From NCBI RefSeq assembly GCF_037042905.1, contig NC_087246.1, positions 35,210,001-35,274,000 on the forward strand: a DNA stretch of 64,000 nucleotides, given 5' to 3'. The notes below the pieces were generated by a model. The model searched no databases and had not been told where the DNA came from. It worked only from the letters and a program-made list of their open reading frames with translations. A program made the position numbers and the translations under genes. This DNA comes from Lytechinus pictus. Taxonomy: Eukaryota; Echinodermata; Echinoidea; Temnopleuroida; Toxopneustidae. This document shows positions 12,781 through 24,900 of the stretch, piece after piece; within the stretch, counting starts at the first letter, position 1, and every line of letters begins with the position of its first letter.

Positions 12781-14267
12781 CGTGATAATGTAGGGTATTC
12801 ATTGATCATGAGATCTTTGAGTTTCTCAGCATCCATCTCCACCAGATTCTGAAGTTCACTTATCCTGTTCTCAAAAGATGAAGTCCTGTTCGTATCAGAC
12901 TCGCTCGTCCTTCGAGGAGCAATACCAGGGAATACCGGTCCCGGCGTCACCGGAGACGACTTCGGTGCCGTTGCTGACGTCGGTGAGAATGAGATGGCGA
13001 ACTCGTCTTCCCCTTCACCGTATGCTGAATCCCTGGAGTTGGTCCTACCGTTCTGACCAGTTGCAGGAGGTCCACCAACATTGGGTTGTGTCAACGCCAG
13101 TGGTGGTCCTCGGAGCTGAGGAGGGGGGCCCCGTTTTGGTGCTGGTGGCCACACATCAGTCTTCATCTTACCAGGGTTTTGCTTTTTAGACATCTGAACA
13201 ACATCTTGTACTTCATCCTTGTCTGGTGTCTTCCGCTCTGCTGTTGGGGTTACCCTGGAAGATGATGACGCCGATGATGAGGAGGATGACGTGATTGATG
13301 CCGCAGAGTTCGTTCGTTTCGGTTTAACTGCAGGGCCTTTGGGAGATGCAGGGCTTTTGAGAGATGCTGGGCTAGGAGAAGCAGGAGGATTTTTGTGTTT
13401 GCTATTGTTAGTAGAGCTATCACTACTACCACCACTGTTACCAATATCAGGACTAGGCCTAATGCTTGCAGGGGAAGGGGTATCACCACTGGTCCCTGGC
13501 CCCGGAGGTATAGGTGGGCCGTGCATTGCTTGTTTTCTTCTTTGTTTCAGCATCTTTTTCCTCTTCAGATCTTCAAAGGCTTCGATATAAGCCTGAAGTT
13601 GCCAGTATGTCAACCCCTGAGCGTCCTCCGTCTTATCGCACAGGAAAGCATGAAGTACGAGAACCTGGTTGGCCGGTGAAGGGTCATCCGTCATCTTGCT
13701 GATGATGGCAAAGACTTGGGGATGCGTCAAAGATGCTACCCCATAGGTGATATGATGTAGAGGGATGAAGAAGGTTAACCCTTCCTTCTTAGGTTTATAG
13801 AAAGGACCAGACACTTCACGGCACATCATTCCGTCAACATTAAAGGCTAGGAGTGTCTTTTGCAGTTTCTGTTTCTCGCGAAGCTTGCATAGTTGGTGAA
13901 CAGGGTCCTCTACCGCCTCTCGCCCATACTCGGCATCGGCTGGCATCCTTCCTAAATAGTGAACAATAAAGACAGGGTACTCATTTGGACTTGTCATCAC
14001 CATGCCAGACATGTCTTTGAATTTTCTTCTCTCCCGCTCCTTCCTCTCTGCTTCTTTTTTCTTTTGCAACCCTCGATCCTCGACGATCGAATCATCTTTG
14101 GGTTGGACGTCGATTGCGACATCCGGCGTGCTCCTCTTACCACTAACATGAACGCTGTGGCGTTTCGCCCTCTTCATTTCCTTCGCCTTCTCCTTCTCTT
14201 CTTTTTTCCTCAACTCCTCCTCTAGGTCCACGCTCTTCTGTTTATTAAACTTCTTCAGGAACGACAT
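12781..14267 (-). CDS. PTB/PID-domain adaptor-like protein (FAM43-like core), 5' coding exon, partial
   Basis: This open frame encodes 495 complete codons plus two bases and then meets a donor (CG|GTAAGA at 12780/12781), so the protein continues into an exon I could not find. I start at the ATG at 14267 because its context (CACCATGT) is good; the longer frame upstream begins with GTG. Residues 1-86 are highly charged, Lys/Glu/Arg-rich and predicted helical. Residues about 97-236 look like a phosphotyrosine-binding/PID fold: a YPVFIVHYLG strand, then IPLHHITYGVASLTHPQVFAI and a C-terminal helix ending near FEDLKRKK. The ITYGVAS...PQVFA segment resembles FAM43 proteins. Residues about 245-450 are a low-complexity Pro/Ser/Ala-rich tail, followed by a short amphipathic segment (RISELQNLVEMDAEKLKDL). 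By family, PTB proteins are cytosolic adaptors that bind receptor tails or phospholipids. The FAM43 assignment is inference; another PID adaptor is possible. Confidence 0.82.
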
Positions 14268-14309
14268 GGTGCTAACGTGTTGTGTCACTGCATATGCGTC
14301 AATCACCCT

Positions 14310-16110
14310 TCCTTCAGTTCAACGTTAATGTATCTCATTCGAAAGCGCAAATAACCAACATACTTCGATAAAGCAGGTCCTCTGTACAGTTAACATTGCA
14401 AACTATTTCATATGACCGAGTCTTTTTGGAACTTAAGTGTCAAGTCCTGCCTTTCCCACGACCTTGACTGGTCGACGAAACACTAAAACAGCAAAGTTTT
14501 ACCAAGTGCATAAAAGCGTGCTGCGCTGTTATATTCGCCGGGGAAAGTAGGACTGTTATACCAACTACTGTATACGTATTACATTTGGGTCCCTCTCTCA
14601 TTCTCTCTCTATCTCTCTGCTTTATTGTTAGCACACAAAAGAAACCTCACCTACGCAAAGAGTCAACAATGGAGCGCCAGTAGAGCACAAAAAACAGTTT
14701 TGTTCGCAATAAGAACAAGATCGAGCGCCAATCACCAACCCTTATACCCTTCAGGGTATTGGTGTCTCCCCGATGGTAGATCAAACGTCAAACTCTCTTC
14801 ACGCGTGGTAACACGTGGAATACTAGTATAAAACATATACTTGAAAATATTTTTTAAAAACTGTAATTTCTCCCTTTCTGGATATGAAAAAGGATAGGCT
14901 ATACATGTTTCACATCATCATAAGATCTCTCGCTTTATACACGGCGGTATATAACAAGCGTGAAACCCTAGTACATTGTACGAGACGATTGGGAACTAGC
15001 GGTGCGTGACTTGAGACTAAAGTCTGAACAAGATCATGTGGATTAGTATGCATTGTGATGGTATGACAAATTCTACCCTCTATACATTAAAATACAAATT
15101 TGGGGGTTCAACTCCTTTCAGCGCAGTAAAAATAATACGAAGTATGAGTGGACAAAGAAAGAATCAAGACATACAGTATTGTATTCAATGTGAGCGAAAT
15201 ATAGTAGTTTTACTTTCTTTTTTGATACTTTCATGCTTGTATGCACAGGCGTAAACCCCACGGCGCGGGGGAATATCACATAATTTTCAGGTAAGGGGGG
15301 TATATAGGTGTATACCGGCTGAACAAACAACCCCCTCAAAATCCTCATACTTTTCAAGAAAGAAAGTTATATTTTGATCTTGTTAATTGAACTACAAATT
15401 CCTACGTATGAATTTATTTTCAACTTTCCCTAGAGTATGGTTAGGAGTCATTTACTTGATACTTCGCCACATATTATACTCTGGGCCTGGGGTCATGGGG
15501 GGGGGGGGGGGTGGCTATCATTATGATCATAGCACGTTTGTGTAGCAAGGTAGGAGAGGGTGGCTTGGATAAATTTTTCCATGCTATGATTTAATTATCC
15601 ACTTCTGTAACCTTTTACTTTCCCTCATTTTCTGGACATTATTGTACAGAGACCGAATGCAAGTCTTAAAACGCTTACCCACTTCTCATTCTCGAAGTAT
15701 AAAAAATTGATATATTTGAAGGACTTGTTCACAGTATCTTAACCATACCCACACCCCTTGTAAGACGTAGGCCTATTGGATATCATGCAATTTCCAACTA
15801 TAGGCCCGAGAAAGTTTGCTTCTCCTCTTCGCTTTGTCGCGTAGGTGTAGATGAGTTCTGAGCAATTAACAAGTCGCTCTTTATTCTGAAGAAATTACCT
15901 ACATTTTTTTTGCTGGTGAGAGCAGCGTGACACATCATGCACAGTGTGTTCACACGGCGAACTATGAGATGATTTCATTCTGTGGACACCTGTACAATGT
16001 GAGTGTTCATCTTGTGTTCACATATTGAATGGGTTTATCAATACTTGATGTGAAAACGCTGTGGTATAGTGTCACTTTCATTCAGCATGAGTATTGCTGC
16101 ACTCTATCCG
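14310..16110. other. Upstream region of the PTB-domain gene, no further gene
   Basis: This tract lies 5' of the PTB-protein start codon and would contain its promoter and leader. I identified no clear promoter element. A G-run at 15498-15511 and a GGGCGTAAACC-type end near 15248 hint at degraded hAT-like DNA. Confidence 0.4.
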
Positions 16111-16157
16111 GGAGCCGTTTCATAAAGCTGTTCGTAAGTTATAACGACTGGTGAACT

Positions 16158-17453
16158 CAGGGGCGGCGGAGCGAAGTTGAAAGGGGACACAGGGAAAAAA
16201 GGGCACCTTTTCTTTCTAAATGGCACTATATCTTAAAAATGCATGGCCGTATGCAATAATATTTCGCGGGGGGGGGGGGGGGGTAGCACGCGTAAACTTT
16301 TCGGAAAAACTCAAAGCGAGGGAACGAAGCGATCGAGCTTATCATTGATAGGCGCTTTTGCCTTTTAAGTGAAAATGATGGATTTTGTGCATACTTTTGG
16401 TGAATTTTGTGAAAATCTGCAGTAAAAAAAGGTGAGTTTTCACATTTTAACTGCCCTCCTGCCGCCTCCCCGCTGCTTACGGCCATGATCTTAAAGCAAA
16501 GAAAAAAGAAAGAATTATCTACCCCCACTCACCTGACTCATGAAACTGAAGGCACGTAAGATTATTTTTACAAGTTTTTTTATGCAGTTGCAGAAGGAAG
16601 CAGGACGGCGCTAAATAAACATGATAAAGAAACCAGGCGCTCATCTGGGAAGAAAGGAGTGGCTTTTCAGGACAACTTATCTGATGTGAAGAACAGGCAC
16701 CTATGAGAAGGCAAAGGGGCACTCGTTAACACATAAATCAGGTCCTTCTCAGGTGAAAGTGGCACAGAATACATTCATGGGTGGGCACTTTTCTTGGGTA
16801 AAAAGGGGCACTGATACGAGAAAGGGCACCTATGAGAAGGCAAGGGGCACTTGCTAACGGCATAAAACGGATCCTTCTCAGGTAAAGGGGCAGAGGACAT
16901 ATTCCTGAGGGGCACTTTCTTGGGTAAAAAGGGGCACTGATACGAGAAAGGGCACCTATGAGAAGGCAAGGGGCACTTGCTAACGGCATAAAACGGATCC
17001 TTCTCAGGTAAAGGGGCAGAGGACATATTCCTGAGGGGCACTTTCTTGGGTAAAAAGGGGCACTGATTGGAGAAAGGGCACTTACACGAAGGCAAGGGAG
17101 CACTTGCTCAGACGTAAAACGGGTACTTCTCAGGTGAAAAGGGCACAGAAAACGCCCAAGAGGGGGCATATTTTGGAGACAAAAATGGCACTTATTAGAT
17201 AAAGGGCACATGCCAACGGCATAAAACGGGTCCTCTTCCGATTCAAAGGGCACAGAACACGTCCGTGAGTGGGCATTTTAGGGAAAGATTGGTACTTATC
17301 ATACGGGAATACCTAAACGGTTCCTCTTCCGATGAAAGGGGCACAGTACACGTTCGTAAGGGGGGATTTTTCTTGCGTAAAAAATGACATCTTTTCAGTG
17401 CTTCAAAAAGTTGGGGCACTGTGCCCACCGGCCCCCCAGGATCGCCGCCCCTG
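16158..17453. mobile_element. hAT-like non-autonomous element with internal minisatellite
   Basis: The termini are CAGGGGCGGCGG and CGCCGCCCCTG. Flanking 8-mers GGTGAACT (16150-16157) and GGTGAACC (17454-17461) match at 7 of 8 positions. It contains a G-run near 16268 and a 126-bp tandem repeat (16698-17420). No transposase remnant was seen. Confidence 0.75.
16698..17420. repeat. 126-bp minisatellite inside the hAT-like element
   Basis: Unit starts at 16824, 16950 and 17076 are exactly 126 bp apart; the first two units are nearly identical and the outer ones diverged. Because 126 is divisible by three, the minus strand stays open for 171 codons with a Cys/Pro-rich repeated peptide. This is probably a by-product, not a gene. 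Confidence 0.85.
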
Positions 17454-17943
17454 GGTGAACCTTTCTAGTGGTAAATGATGTTCACCATTATTTAGCGCGT
17501 AAGAAAGGTTCACCAGTCGTTCTTAACTTACGAACAGCTTCATGAAACACCCACCAGGACTGGTGAATTGAATGGGCAACTCGTAGGGTTGATTCATCGA
17601 ATGCTTTAAATATCGCCTTTTGGGTCGTCCAACTACTGATATAGTAACAATATCACACATTGTGCGTTCTATAAAAGGACACATTTAATGGAAATGAAAT
17701 CTTCAATTTGGCTGCTCTGTACAAATAATGATTTTTTTTAATACTCAGATTGGAACATCGACAGGCACCATCGAATGTGTCAAATTAGATTCCGAGAAAG
17801 AGTGCACAAATATTTGTTTTTCTCCCAAATTATATTCGAAAAAAAAAACATTAAAGAATCACCCATGCTTGAGAACGAAACAAAGAGTTGGTATGTCGAC
17901 AACTCAAGGCCTTTCTTGAAAGCAAGACACAGAAAATACTACA

Positions 17944-18102
17944 CTGTAAAAATGAGGTGCTGATTAACACATACAGTGCTTGTATAGTGACTGCACAACA
18001 AGTGCTGATTTTCTAGTTTAAATTTGAACTAGAAAATCAGCACTCGTAGTGCAGTCACTATAAAAGCACTGTAAGTGCTAAATTAGCACTTCATTTTTAC
18101 AG
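17944..18102. mobile_element. Palindromic MITE with CTGTAAAAATGA ends
   Basis: The arms run from CTGTAAAAATGA to TCATTTTTACAG. The inner arms are nearly perfect (CTAGTTTAAATTTGAACTAG centre at about 18015-18034). It belongs to a loose group with 19692-19917 and 27645-27897. Confidence 0.7.
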
Positions 18103-18422
18103 GGTAAAAGAAATATCTTCACCACAGAGCCACAATTAACCCATTTGGCAATCATGCATGACTGCAGGTGCAGTTGAGTACTTTAAGTAGTTTGTGCAGT
18201 GTACACTCCAATGAAATTAAACATCTAGATGCAATATCTTCAAAATAATAGGAAAAATGTTACAGAATATTTCATTCAACAGAATGGGTGTGTATATGAT
18301 GAACGCATTTCTCAGAGAAACAAAATATTCAGAATTCATTCAATGAAAAAACGTGATTTTTCCCCATTTATTCTTGCATAGACTGATGAATATATTCGTT
18401 TTCAACTTCTCGTCATCCTTAA

Positions 18423-18934
18423 AGGGTAAGTTCACCCTTACAAAAACTTTATTTTAAAAACAGCCAAAAAATAAAAAAAAGGAAAAAATATTGCCGAAGG
18501 TTTGATAAAAATCCGTCAAAGAATAAAAAAGGTTATTAGAATTCTAATTATTTGATTTGTGACGTCATATGCGAGCAGCTTTCCTACATAATTATCGTAT
18601 GGTGAAAAAAAATCAATGAAACGTCATTTTCTCAGAAAATTGAAAATGGTTTTTACTGTATACCTTCAGTATATCAATTGACAAATTATTTCGCACTCTT
18701 TCCTAAAACGAAAACAAAACTAAGTCATCATGAACCATTACAGATTTGAAATTTATGCATTTTATATTACATAACATACGGGGCAGCTGCTCGTTTGTGA
18801 CGTCATAAATCAAAAATTTAAAATTCCAATAACTTTCTTAATCTTGAATGGATTTTCCTCAAAACTTCACCAATATTTGTTATCCCTTTTCTGCTATTTT
18901 TGCAACAAACTTTTATTCAGGGCGAAGTTCCCCT
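18423..18934. mobile_element. Kolobok/T2-like palindromic MITE, subfamily 2
   Basis: The termini are AGGGTAAGTTCACCCT and GGCGAAGTTCCCCT, with TTAA on both sides (18419-18422, 18935-18938). TGACGTCA occurs in both arms (18560, 18798). Confidence 0.75.
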
Positions 18935-19691
18935 TTAATTGGTTAATCATGCTTATCTGCTAATATCATAATATATGATATGTAACAAGCATAAATCTTC
19001 AGCAGTTTACAAAATTGGAACATGAAATAGTGCATCGTAAAGATATGTCAGGAGATCTTTGAGTCTCAATCTGATTTGAAACAAATATCGGCAAATGATA
19101 TCTATGAATTATATTTTGTAATACCGAAGTATAGCCATGTGCTATCAAAATGAAAAGTTCTTTTTTTGGTGATAAAATATTTATAGTGCCTCTATGACTT
19201 TAGGTCTCCTTTTACTTCTAGATTGTTTTTAGAGCGAAGGTTTGTTATTTTTAGAGGTCATTTCTCCCTCGTTTATTACGAATTCTTTCTAGATTATATG
19301 TGATGTACCTGTATTCTTGATATCTCTGAGTTGTTTTTGACAATGCGACGAAAATATTTTGTCGAATGGATGCTGGCAATCTAAATAAATCACATTAAAT
19401 CAAGTCAAAAACCATCAGATGAAAAGAGTCATTTTACAGAAAGGAGAGCGACAGGGCTATGTTATGTCACCAGATCTATTCTTGTATCGGGAGCTGAATA
19501 ATGTGTAAACATGGTAAAGTACCCGACATTGTTTAGAGTTGGCTACATATTAACACAGAATACAGAAGTAGAATTTTAGTTATGTTATAGAAATAACAGA
19601 ATGTCAACATTGTCGATGGCATTATTCTTAATCACCAACAGCATCATCATCGTCGTCATCGTCACCATTATCATGATCATCATTATCACCA

Positions 19692-19917
19692 CACTCTAAA
19701 AAAGGTTTATCCAATATCGGGTAAAATGGGAACGTGCATGTTGGTTTGGTAAAAAGATATCAAAATATTTTGTAAATTTTAGGCAATGTTGCGTTGAAAT
19801 TTACCCTTTAAACATGTATTTTGCCCAATATGGGGTAAAAAATAATACCCAGCAAACATGCAAGTTCCCTTTCTAACCCAATATTGGGTAAAATTTTACT
19901 CACTGTTTTTTAGAGTG
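19692..19917. mobile_element. MITE with CACTCTAAAAAA ends
   Basis: The inverted ends CACTCTAAAAAA and TTTTTTAGAGTG enclose several ATATTGGGTAAAA motifs in both orientations. The element at 27645-27897 carries the same motif. Confidence 0.65.
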
Positions 19918-20839
19918 CATCATCATGGCCATCATCATACATCGTACAATTGTCGCCTTTATCAATATCAGATTACGTCATCAGCATCCTAACAATCATT
20001 ACCATTACATCATCATCACCAAACCAACGCACACCCACTCGTCTTTGTGACGTGGTAGAAAATAAGTTGTAAAAAAATGAATATGCTGAATCTTATTTTG
20101 CGTGAATAGACATTCCAAAGTTTTATTTCATCTCTGTTTTTGAATGGTGATACTGTTAACTAGCTATAATCTCATAAAATGTGACTTTATGTCCCAATTT
20201 TTTTATTTCGCCAACCACATCAGAGGCACGATCGAGGAACCCTTCTCTTTCTTGCCCTCTAACTACTGGAGTACAGATTTCAATCTAAATCCCCAATATT
20301 ATTCTAGATTATCATTTTTTTAAGGTGCCACTGTTCATTTCTAGTTGTTTCTCAAATGTTATTCGACTGACCGGCTTTTGAGTAATTTTGCCTTCCTAGA
20401 AGTGAGCGTGTGGGCTGAAATAACAACTAAGTAGATGTATATACCCCTACAAACATTGACTTCCTCGTATATGTGTATACTTAACCTACTAACTGTGACG
20501 AAAATAGTAATATCTCACATTTTCTTATTATTTACCATGAGTCTCGCACAAGAAAGCAAAAACACAGAATTAGTTATACTATACTACGATATCACTCTGC
20601 CAGGATTTTTCGTGAATTTGCTCTGGTATAATAATGGTCCTTTTGAATATTGACAAAATTGTGTGATAATTGCTAATACACTCAATATGAATAAAGATGA
20701 ACATTAACAAATCTATTTACCACTCTTGCGATAATGTTTTACCCCTTAATTATGAAATCAAAATCAAAAATTTAATTAAACTATGTCAAGTCTATTTTCA
20801 ATTCCACAAAACAAAGTATAGCATTATCCATGTGTTTAA

Positions 20840-21423
20840 AGGAGAATGAAACCCTTGAAACCAGCTGAATCCATATCAAAGAAAAAAATCAAAGAAACAT
20901 ATTGTTGAAAGTTTGAGGAAGATTGAATGAATAATAAGAAAGTTATGAGCATTTGAATATTGAGATCACTAATGCCATGTAGATCCTCACATTGGCAATG
21001 CGACCAAGATCTGTGATGTCACACACGTACAACTCCCTCATTACTTTAGTACTTATTTCACTTATATTCTCACTTTTATAGAGTCTATCACAAGGTGAGG
21101 TGTTCTCTTTATGAGAGGACAAGTACAGATGTTTCACAACATTATATCATTGATGAATCGTTTGTCATATGATTAGAATGAGCAAAAAGAGATGTTTTGG
21201 GGTATATTTTCAGTGTCCAAAAGGGGAGAGTTGTTCATCTGTGACATCATAGATCTTGGTCGCATTGCCAATGGGAGGATCTCCATAGCATTAGTGATCT
21301 CGACATTCAAATGCTCATAACTCTTCTATTGCTAGTCCTATTTTACTCAAACTTTTGTTTATCTTATTCTTTGATTTTTCTGCTTTCACAAAAGCTAACT
21401 TGCTCCAAGAGTTTCATTCTCCT
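20840..21423. mobile_element. Kolobok/T2-like palindromic MITE, subfamily 3
   Basis: The termini are AGGAGAATGAAACCCTTG and GAGTTTCATTCTCCT, with TTAA flanks (20836-20839, 21424-21427). The arms are long and share 'GATCTTGGTCGCATTGCCAA'-type inner sequence. It lies just downstream of the carboxypeptidase stop codon. Confidence 0.75.
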
Positions 21424-21736
21424 TTAATAAGATTTAAAACGGAAACATAAAGTAATTTAAAGAAAGGTTTTCTCTCTCTTATGCTAAAGTCACATTGACT
21501 GGTATGTTGTCATTGAAGCTTTGCTCGTCCAGGGCTCCGCAACACAAAGATGAGCGATGAATCGCTAAATGGACTGGCCAATCTAGATCAATGTTATGCG
21601 CGCACTTGGTTAAAATACTGACCAGGAACCAATCAGAAGTGTTCTTACATATTTGCTATTCGTCGCTAAGCTTTGTGTTACGAGGCCCTGGCCTCGTTTT
21701 CGCTTCTGTGACTGTTTGATCGTGGTTGATCTCAAT

Positions 21737-21966
21737 TTAAGCGCCGATCTCGGTGAGAAGACGATCGCCGATGGCGCGCACGGCCGCGTGTATTTCATCG
21801 CAGGTGTCCTGTATCTGGTCTTCGGGTAGGAGGAACCCATATTCGCCGGTGTCACGAAGCTCAACCGTGTAGGAGTACTTGGCTCCCATCCCTCCGCTGC
21901 TGTAGTCCCATGGATTGACAGGCACAGCAGCATAGCCGAAATCCTTGCTTGATCCCGCTGCAGGGT
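21737..21966 (-). CDS. Carboxypeptidase exon 10: S1' pocket, catalytic Glu and stop
   Basis: The exon is 230 nt including TAA, with acceptor TTAACAG. It begins (Y)[19 protein letters not shown] and continues [21 protein letters not shown]410 is the catalytic glutamate. K382 is at the specificity position. Residues about 384-400 form a loop longer than in bovine CPA or CPB. Confidence 0.93.
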
Positions 21967-24900
21967 CTGTTAAAAAAGGTCGAGAACACAAATTGTATTT
22001 AAAGGGAGAGATCACGAAGCACTGGCGTAAAGATTAGGGGCGGGGAGGGGGATGGGCTTTTTCACGACCAGAAACAAAAAGGGAAAGAGAAAAAAGTGAA
22101 AAGGGTGAAATATGATAATTTTCTGAATATTATATGTTAAGCTCGATCACAAAATTTGATTTTTGTAATAAAAATGCATGTAAAATGTTTTGCTCGCTCG
22201 CAACATTCTATCAATTTTACGCGACACGCCATATCTAGCCCCCCCCCCCCCCATTTTTTTTTCGCTCATTACACCACTTTTGTTTTGAATAAAAACATAA
22301 AATTTCGAGAAAAAATACTGGTGAAGGTTTGGTGAAAATATATCAAAGAATAAAAAAGTTATGAAATGTTTTTTTTTGTGACGTCGTATGCGAGCACCCC
22401 CCCCCCGAATAGAATAGGAGGGCGCCTCCCCTGCTTATCTGTTGTACTGGAGTATGCGACTGGCCACTTTGGAGGACACCGCCCTTAAGAAGAGAGGTGA
22501 TTCCCTAGTGAATACAAGTTTCAACACGTTGAGGGCGCTGCAGAAGGTCTTCACAATATACCGATATAATGCCCTCTCATGGGCCACAAGATAATTTGTT
22601 TTTTCGAAGTTTTACTCAGAATAAAGTTAACACATTTACAAAGATCAAGAAAAGTTGTAATTTCTGTGAAAATTTTACATCTCTCGAATTCACTCGCGTT
22701 TGTTGTTTGACGACAATTCTTTCTGATCTATTCTAAGTTTGATGGACATAATGGAAGGAAAAACAACTGGAAATTGATAGAAGCAGAAAACTCATACATG
22801 TTTCACTTTCTATTTTAACTACTGCGTTCTTGTATTAATTATCAAGTCAAGTTCAACACAAACTAATGAGAGTTAAGTTCCCGGCTGGTAATGGTCGCTT
22901 TCGATGTCGCTTTCCTGACGGTGTGCTCAAATATAATAAGTTCAGCGTGACAGAACGCTCCAAGAAAATAACTCTATCATTAGTCAAACTTGCCTCGCTG
23001 GTCGCTGCTGATGTGGCAAAAGCGTAAACTCGCCTGAGAACGGTTCAAGCGATGCGTGATGGACTACCTGACACATGCCCAGTAAGGCTGATTTTCACCA
23101 AATAGGACAATTTCGCTTTATGAATGAGGAAGTATAGCGATAGTGTGGAAGATAACTTTTTTCTTTCTTTCATCCAATATAATGGGAAATATAAAGGTAA
23201 ACGACCCTGATCACCCTTCTTTTGTATATGTCTATAAACATACGCTTCTTTTTTAAATCAATTTTCCTCGTATTTTCCCCCTCATTTTTTTCTGCTTGAT
23301 AAGAAAAATAATCGCACCCAGTTCCTGCGTAACGCCAAACCAGAGGGTTTTTTTTTTAAAAGTAAACAAGAAAGTAAATAGGCTTCCTAGCTCTGGAAAC
23401 TATATACAGTGCGTCCCAGAAAAAACGAAACCGAGATTAAGCGATGACCTATCATAACTTAATCACAAATATAATATACAAATGACCTACCAATGTAAAG
23501 CTTAGAATCTCCTTTTTCATCTGATATTACTTAGATTATTCCTCATTCACGCATGAGTGAGCAAAAACAATTTGAAGAAAGAATACCAAAAACTCATTTG
23601 GCGGGGGGTATCTGAATTTCAAAAAGAAAATCACATGCCTAAAAAGTTCAATATCTGCTCTTTTATTTGATACCTTAATCACAAAAAAATGGTCAAGAAG
23701 TAAAAAAGTAATGTTCCCTCGAAACAATGCTTGTATTTCCATAATTTCATCAAATAAACGTGTTTTCACCGGTTCCCCACAGTCACAGAAGCTATCGCAC
23801 GGTTAACAAAAGACTTAATGCATGGCTGATCGTCAACAAAACGGAGTGTCAGTGAGTTTGAACGTTAGCATGTAAAACCTCTTCATCTTATGAAATTATT
23901 GAAATTCAAGCCTTATTTTAAATAACCAGAACTTTGTTATTTCTTGACCATTTTCTGTAATTGAGGTATCAAATTAAAGAGCAGATATGGAACTCTTTAA
24001 AAATGTGGTTTTCTTTTTTGAAACCCAGATACAGCCCGCCAAATGACTTTTTGGTATCCCCTCTTCAAATTGTTTTTGCTCACTCATGCATGAATGAAAA
24101 ATAATATAAGTAATTTCAGATGAAAGAGGAGATTCTAAGCTTTACAATGGTAGGTCATTTGTCTATTGTATTTGTGATTAAGTTATGATAAATCATCGAT
24201 AAATCTCGGTTTCGTTTTTTGTGGGACGCACTGTATATAAAAAATAATGAATGAATTTTTGAATTAATTCAGCCCTGTATCAGAAGGACTCTTGTTGCAT
24301 TGTGCTTGTTTTGATTATAATAATGATGAATAAAACCGTACTTAAACTTGAACTTGTGGGGCGAATGGGGACGCACCCTTCTGAAAAGCGCTGCATACTG
24401 CGGGGAGACATAATCTTGTAAAAGTTAAGTTATAAAGGTGTAATTTCAAATAAGAAACTGAGGTAGTTTTCTTTTAAAAACCACATTCTAACATGAACGT
24501 ATGGAGCGCGGGGGGGGGGGGGGTGGCAGGGGGCAGTTGCCCAACATAAATTTTGAGAACTTACATTTATTTTACTGAAAATTTTCACAAAATTCCCCAA
24601 AAGTATTGATATAACCCTTCAATTTCACATAACAAAATGCAAAAGCGCTCCAATGACAAGTTTGGTCGCTTCTCTCCCTCGCTTTCGAGTTTTTTTTCAA
24701 AAAAGGTTACGCATTTTGCCCCCCCCCCCCAGCAAAAATTCTGAGTATGGCCATGATGGCGGAGACTAAGCAAATCTCATTGACTTTGAGGCAAGGGCGG
24801 AACACTGGGGTCTGCATAACTGTGATTAAAACAAAGTTCTTATTTTTGTACACTTACACAATATTTCAGCTCCTGCACCCATGCCATACTCTTTCGATGA

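Larger units (their letters stand above)
16112..17553. mobile_element. MITE family A split by an hAT-like element
   Basis: The left arm GCCGTTTCATAAAGCTGTTCG (16114 on) and right arm CGAACAGCTTCATGAAAC (17531 on) are the two ends of one family A MITE. An insertion at 16158-17453 splits them. Confidence 0.7.

Noticed and set aside
12878-13679. Plus-strand frames of 94-123 codons opposite the PTB gene
   Set aside because: These are shadow frames in the complement of a GC-richer true exon; no domain or start context supports them.
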